A stretch of 8,440 nucleotides of DNA from Promethearchaeota archaeon (GTDB taxonomy: Archaea > Asgardarchaeota > Lokiarchaeia > Sigynarchaeales > SOKP01), in contig SDNV01000117.1 of the NCBI GenBank assembly GCA_004524515.1, positions 1-8,440 of the forward strand, in the 5' to 3' direction. Each line of letters opens with the position of its first letter. Position 1 is the stretch's first letter. The translations under genes were made by a program, and so were the position numbers. Shown here in pieces: positions 4,789 through 8,440 of this stretch. The notes under the pieces are model-generated. The model made no database searches. It was not told the origin of the DNA and was given only the letters and a program-made list of their open reading frames with translations.

Positions 4789-6063
4789 TTATTTATTTTG
4801 TTCTGCCTTTTTTTTTTCGATTTTTTCAATTTCTGATTCCAGCTTCTCACCAATTCCTTGAATATCTGTCTTAATTTCTTTTCTGTGGGTATCGGTCTCT
4901 TTTCTTTTATTTATCAAGAATGCTTTCTCTGAAATGGTTTTGCTAATTGCTTCGGCAGATTTATCAAGATCTGGTTTTAGACTCTTTAACTCCGCATCTC
5001 TTTCTTTTTTCTTTTCAATCATATATGCTTTTTCTGAAATAGATTTACTTATAGTCTCACCGGTATCTGTTATTTTTGGTTTCAATCCTTTAAGTTCTGC
5101 CTGTTTTTCCTTACGTTTTTCAATAAGATACGCTTTTTCAGAAATAGAGGGCTCAATCGCTTCTGCGGATTTTTCAAGCTCAGGTTTTATGGCAATTCTT
5201 TGTGCATCTCGCTCCCGTTTTTTATCAATTAAATATGCTTTTTCTGAAACGGAAGATTCAATTGCTTTTGCAGTTTTATCCAAATCTGGTTTTAGTTCTT
5301 TACGTTGTTTTTCACTTAATTTTTTCTGCTCAATCAAAAATGCCTTTTCTTCAATTGATTTATTGATTACAGCCCCAGTACTCCCAATTCTTGGCTTTAA
5401 TTTCATTCTTTCACTATCTTTTTCCTTTCGTTTTTCAATAAGATACGCTTTTTCAGAAATAGAGGATTCAATCGCTTCTGCGGATTTTCCAAGCTCAAGT
5501 TTTATGGCAATTCTTTGTGCATCTCGCTCCCGTTTTTTATCAATTAAATACGCTTTTTCTGAAATGGAAGATTCAATTGCTTTTGCAGTTTTATCCAAAT
5601 CCGGTTTTAGTTCTTTACGTTGTTTTTCACTTAATTTTTTCTGCTCAATTAAAAATGCCTTTTCTCCGATTGATTTACTAATGGCTTCAGCTTTACTTCC
5701 AATTCTAGGTTTCAAACTCTTTAATTCGGTATCTCTCTCTTTTTTCTTTTGAATCATATAGGCTTTTTCTCCCAAAGAACCCTCAATTGCTTCCGCGGAT
5801 TTTTCCATTTCAGGTTTTAAAGCCTTGAGCTCAGCATCTAATTTTTTCTTTTTTTCAATTTGCCACGCTTTTTCACTTACCGATTTTTGAATTTGCTCTT
5901 TGCTTTCTTTAAAAGTTTTTTTTCTTTCTAACTCAGTTCTTTTTAAGAATTCATCTCTCTCTTGCTTCTCTTTTTTATAGATATTTTCAACGATTTTTTT
6001 TTGATGTTCAATTTCTTCAGACGTTAATGGTTTATCCTTTTCACTCAATATTCTTACACCCAA
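4789..6063 (-). CDS. Highly charged protein of ten 35-residue repeats, predicted helical scaffold
   Basis: This 424-residue protein has an N-terminal helical segment (1-62), ten head-to-tail repeats of exactly 35 residues (63-412) and a lysine-rich tail. The repeat consensus is SEKAYLIEKKKERDAELKxL, then KP-x-LDKSAEAIESSI. Lysine and glutamate dominate; cysteine is absent and tryptophan nearly so. There is no signal peptide or membrane segment. Thirty-five equals five heptads, so a long coiled coil is possible, but proline at repeat position 22 in most copies argues for a kink or a two-helix unit. No upstream ATG exists: an in-frame stop directly precedes the TTG at 6063, and a second TTG at 6048 is the alternative start. 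TATATATAAA (6102-6111) is a good TATA box. A structural, cytoskeletal or scaffold role is plausible; no family is recognised. Confidence 0.85.
   Translation of the reverse strand: MGVRILSEKDKPLTSEEIEHQKKIVENIYKKEKQERDEFLKRTELERKKTFKESKEQIQKSVSEKAWQIEKKKKLDAELKALKPEMEKSAEAIEGSLGEKAYMIQKKKERDTELKSLKPRIGSKAEAISKSIGEKAFLIEQKKLSEKQRKELKPDLDKTAKAIESSISEKAYLIDKKRERDAQRIAIKLELGKSAEAIESSISEKAYLIEKRKEKDSERMKLKPRIGSTGAVINKSIEEKAFLIEQKKLSEKQRKELKPDLDKTAKAIESSVSEKAYLIDKKRERDAQRIAIKPELEKSAEAIEPSISEKAYLIEKRKEKQAELKGLKPKITDTGETISKSISEKAYMIEKKKERDAELKSLKPDLDKSAEAISKTISEKAFLINKRKETDTHRKEIKTDIQGIGEKLESEIEKIEKKKAEQNK
4828..5877 (-). repeat. Ten tandem 105-bp coding repeats with a 315-bp higher-order duplication
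   Basis: The array is ten in-frame units of 105 bp with no length variation. Repeat boundaries run every 105 bp from 5877 down to 4828. The 249 bp at 5419-5667 and 5104-5352 are offset by exactly three units (315 bp) and differ at about 10 positions by my reading, some 96% identical. Other unit pairs are far more diverged. This marks a recent unequal-crossover or slippage event inside an older array. Confidence 0.92.
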
Positions 6064-6101
6064 TTAAAAATAAATAATTTTTCTAAGAATAATTATGAGA
6101 A

Positions 6102-6111
6102 TTTATATATA
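6102..6111 (-). promoter_or_regulatory. TATA box for the repeat-protein gene
   Basis: On the minus strand this region reads as TATATATAAA, with AATTAA preceding it. It is about 42 bp upstream of the TTG at 6063 and 57 bp upstream of the TTG at 6048, which predicts a leader of roughly 15-30 nt. Confidence 0.45.
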
Positions 6112-6197
6112 TTAATTTTCTTATTCCGTAAATATTAATTAATATAAACTAGTTTTATTTCGGAGTTAATCTTAGAAAAAGAGTGAAAAGAAAATTA

Positions 6198-6938
6198 TTA
6201 CATCCTTCTGATTGGAACCGGTTCAAAGGATTCATCAACCGAATCCATAAGACTTAACACAGTCACTCTCATAGCTAGCATCTCTTTTACTTCCTTTAAA
6301 AGCTTGGAATAGATTTCTGAATTCATGGAGAGTTTGAAGTAGCCTACTAATTTATCATAGACTTCTATTAATTTTATTCTTATTTCATCTTGATTATCTA
6401 AACTAATATGTTGCGTTTCAAGCCATTTATCAATTTCTTTCTTAATTCTGATTTCATTCTCATCATTAAGTATATAACTTACTTCAATTTCTTCATAGTC
6501 CTTTATTTTATTGAGATACTCTTGATCGGAATACATTGGTTTTAAAAGTAAACCAAGATTAATGATAAGAGGTTGCAACTGTAATTTCCCTAATGATCCC
6601 GCCAAAAAATTGAGGATCTCTTCCTTTTGTGATAAATTGGAGTAGGTAATATATTCTTGAACGAACCGCATGATTGAATTCTTTACTAAAAGCTCATCAT
6701 AATCATCGATATCTTCGGTTTGAATTTCTAATGTTTTTTTTATACAGATATAGACCGAATTCATAAAAGGTTTTAGTTCTTTAAACATATAGAAATTATT
6801 AATAAAGTTTAATACTTTATTTACAACAGCCAGCTTTCTCTCTTCAGGCCAATCGAAAATAACTTGATCTAAATCGAACTTACCATTGTCAACTGATAAA
6901 AGCTCCTTTATTTCAGAAAATTTAGATGCAAGTTCCAT
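6198..6938 (-). CDS. All-helical hypothetical protein
   Basis: This 246-residue soluble protein starts at the ATG at 6938. The sequence is a series of amphipathic helices with no obvious strand-rich core: residues 31-50 (PEERKLAVVNKVLNFINNFY), 52-71, 80-99, 103-133 (LSQKEEILNFLAGSLGKLQL onward), 163-176 and 183-225. Such alternation suits a helical-bundle or alpha-solenoid adaptor. The C terminus ends in FEPVPIRRM, a possible extended tail. There is one cysteine (C65) and no metal-binding or nucleotide-binding motif. I do not recognise the family. A palindromic TATA-like element 25 bp upstream suggests a leaderless, possibly repressible transcript. The repeat-protein gene lies 134 bp downstream on the same strand but has its own TATA box, so co-transcription is uncertain. 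Confidence 0.75.
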   Translation of the reverse strand: MELASKFSEIKELLSVDNGKFDLDQVIFDWPEERKLAVVNKVLNFINNFYMFKELKPFMNSVYICIKKTLEIQTEDIDDYDELLVKNSIMRFVQEYITYSNLSQKEEILNFLAGSLGKLQLQPLIINLGLLLKPMYSDQEYLNKIKDYEEIEVSYILNDENEIRIKKEIDKWLETQHISLDNQDEIRIKLIEVYDKLVGYFKLSMNSEIYSKLLKEVKEMLAMRVTVLSLMDSVDESFEPVPIRRM

Positions 6939-6956
6939 TTAAAAGAATGCAAAAAA

Positions 6957-6970
6957 TGAATTTAAATTCA
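6957..6970. promoter_or_regulatory. Perfect 14-bp palindrome overlapping the TATA box of the helical protein gene
   Basis: TGAATTTAAATTCA is a perfect palindrome centred about 25 bp upstream of the ATG at 6938. Its core TTTAAA is a likely TATA box for a leaderless minus-strand transcript. A dimeric regulator bound here would exclude TBP. AT-rich palindromes of this size can arise by chance. Confidence 0.38.
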
Positions 6971-7175
6971 GTTCTAGTTTAAATAATTATCTCATTAATT
7001 ATTTATATAGCTTGTGATTACATGTTATTTTGTCCCATAGAAACACATGATTTCAAGCAATGGTTTTAATTTTTTACAAAATTTTCAAATATTTTATCTT
7101 CTATAAATTAGTCCTTTAAAATGTTATAATAAAATTCAAAAAAAATAAAGAAAGATGGTTAAAATTAATCGCTCA

Positions 7176-8440
7176 TTAGAGAGGAGTTAATGCGGTACTT
7201 CCATGTTTTTGAGCTTCTTCAACAAGAGGCATAAGTTCTTCAGGGGGAATGGGAACTAAATCAAATACCGTCATTCCTGCTAATTTTAATACAGCTCTTA
7301 CGGTTTCTGCTAGATTATTACAATCCCCTGAAAAGAATACTTTTCTCTTACCAAATGCTTCAACCAGTTTTTCTCCAACTTCATCAATCGCACAATAACC
7401 TGCTACGAGTCCCTTTTTATATCCTTCTTTTTTTAATTTCTCTACGATATCCTCATCATGTCCTTTTCCCATTACTATAAACCATCCTCCCTTGAATTTA
7501 TCTGGATAATCGTAGGCAAATCCTTGCAGAGTCGCTAAAGGATTATTCTGACAGCCCTCGATACATAGCAGCTCTTTTCCTTTAACGATCTTAACATCAT
7601 CAGGAAATTCTTGTAATAAATCCCATTCATATTTCTCTTTATAGTCCCCTAAATCCTTTCCAATAACATTAATTTTGTTTATATCTCCTTCTCCTAAGCC
7701 CCGATCATGAGCGATTTTCAAATGGGGAACCTCTTCTAGGCTTAATCCGAAAATTCTTGCTCCTATAACATCGACTGCTAATGTATCTCTCCCTCCAATT
7801 AAGATATTAAATTTTTTCACAAGACGATCTTCGAAGGCTGTAGGAGGATAATGCCCATTAACTGTGCCAAAAAGTCCGTCAATTATCGTAAGATCCGGCT
7901 GGATATATTCATAAACATCCACTAATTTTGAATGTAAATTATAGTTATGATCTTTTCCACGGTCTTCATGTTGAGGATATCCCCATTGATTTTTTATGCC
8001 AAGAGTTACTCTAGCCATGGAATGCGTTTTAAGTTTCGGTATATTAATATATGTTATGTTATCTCTATTTTCCATAATTTTTATAATGGTCTTAGGCAAT
8101 CTGAAGGTTTTCAAATTATATCCTTTAGGATCCTCTTTTATAGGAGCTTTTCCCTTGAACTCAAAGGTTTTACTCTCTTCCTCATCTAAGTAGATTATTT
8201 CTGCCCCGGTTCTTTCACACACCTCTTTAAAACCGGTTAGTGCGAAAACAATGCGAGTCATATTTGCTTGTGTAGAGTTTTCCATTACGTATACTTTAGC
8301 GCCAATACTTTTTAGGTATATAATTACCATTTCAAGAACTTCAGGAGATGTGTAAACATGTTTTTTGAAGTCTATACCATTAACTTTGATATAAACTTCT
8401 TTTGAGCTTTTTAATATTGGTCCTGATTCTTCAATATAAG
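7176..8440 (-). CDS. DUF362-family protein, N terminus outside the window
   Basis: The frame stays open from the stop at 7176-7178 to the right edge, giving 420 visible complete codons, so the true start is beyond 8440. The ATG at 8330 is internal: the 36 residues upstream include VYIKVNG and HVYTSPEVLEMVI, the usual DUF362 N-terminal block, and run straight into the region after that ATG. Counting from the first visible codon, further DUF362 features are a IPKLKTHSMARVTLGIKNQWG-like block near 133-153, a conserved IIDG (185-188) and a GGRD/D-V-G segment (215-226). A cysteine-bearing second half follows, with CIEGC (292-296), GYCAIDE (347-353) and GDCNNL (371-376). These cysteines could bind a metal or cluster, but no classic ferredoxin CxxCxxC run is present. 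DUF362 proteins have no single established reaction. No partner gene in this window clarifies the role. Confidence 0.85.
   Translation of the reverse strand, partial: YIEESGPILKSSKEVYIKVNGIDFKKHVYTSPEVLEMVIIYLKSIGAKVYVMENSTQANMTRIVFALTGFKEVCERTGAEIIYLDEEESKTFEFKGKAPIKEDPKGYNLKTFRLPKTIIKIMENRDNITYINIPKLKTHSMARVTLGIKNQWGYPQHEDRGKDHNYNLHSKLVDVYEYIQPDLTIIDGLFGTVNGHYPPTAFEDRLVKKFNILIGGRDTLAVDVIGARIFGLSLEEVPHLKIAHDRGLGEGDINKINVIGKDLGDYKEKYEWDLLQEFPDDVKIVKGKELLCIEGCQNNPLATLQGFAYDYPDKFKGGWFIVMGKGHDEDIVEKLKKEGYKKGLVAGYCAIDEVGEKLVEAFGKRKVFFSGDCNNLAETVRAVLKLAGMTVFDLVPIPPEELMPLVEEAQKHGSTALTPL

Noticed and set aside
4934..5752. Long open frame of 272 codons on the plus strand, antisense to the repeat protein
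   Set aside because: It is the complement of lysine- and glutamate-rich repeats. AAA/AAG and GAA codons read backwards give TTT, CTT and TTC, so stops are rare. Its apparent repeats only mirror the real gene.
7947..8193. Two plus-strand frames antisense to the DUF362 gene
   Set aside because: They overlap each other and the conserved PKLKTH region of DUF362, so they are shadows.
1..8440. CRISPR array, tRNA, insertion sequence or prophage genes
   Set aside because: I saw no spaced identical repeats, no cloverleaf with a T-arm signature, no transposase and no terminal inverted repeats with target duplications. The only tandem repeats are coding.

Overview
The window looks like a chromosomal segment of an AT-rich archaeon, most likely an Asgard (Lokiarchaeia-type) lineage. 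Three things point there: a Tes-type radical SAM enzyme (archaeal tetraether lipid synthesis); a tiny eight-ligand zinc-finger protein with the IYVCPSC..YC..C signature common in Asgard small proteins; and a small protein with a longin/roadblock-like pattern. TATA-like boxes lie about 25-40 bp upstream of several start codons, some close enough for leaderless mRNAs. The lineage is inferred from protein character; no rRNA or other marker gene is present.

Layout from left to right. A plus-strand gene enters from the left edge (ends at 232). It converges on a complete tes-like radical SAM gene (320-2026, minus). A 668-bp gap (2027-2694) follows. Its middle holds a compact GC-rich island (about 2271-2403) that folds as a three-way-junction RNA closed by a 13-bp stem and followed by ten T residues. 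I read it as an unassigned small structured RNA on the plus strand, and it is the best candidate here for something undescribed. Next come a four-helix membrane protein (2695-3120, plus), the zinc-finger protein (3142-3351, minus) and a protein with an ACT-like beta-alpha-beta-beta-alpha-beta pattern (3521-3985, minus). The last is divergent from the longin-like protein (4213-4719, plus), and two adjacent dyads lie in the shared promoter region.

The right half is all minus strand: a DUF362-family protein running off the right edge (7176-8440), an all-helical unknown (6198-6938), and a highly charged protein of ten exact 35-residue repeats (4789-6063). The repeat gene contains a recent 315-bp internal duplication. 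A perfect 10-bp inverted repeat separates it from the convergent longin-like gene.

No clear operon is visible. Most genes have their own promoter-like sequence, and the only firm metabolic assignment is membrane lipid synthesis by the Tes-like enzyme. The small proteins (zinc finger, ACT-like, longin-like, repeat protein) resemble the signalling and scaffold repertoire of Asgard genomes, but no shared pathway can be proved from this window.
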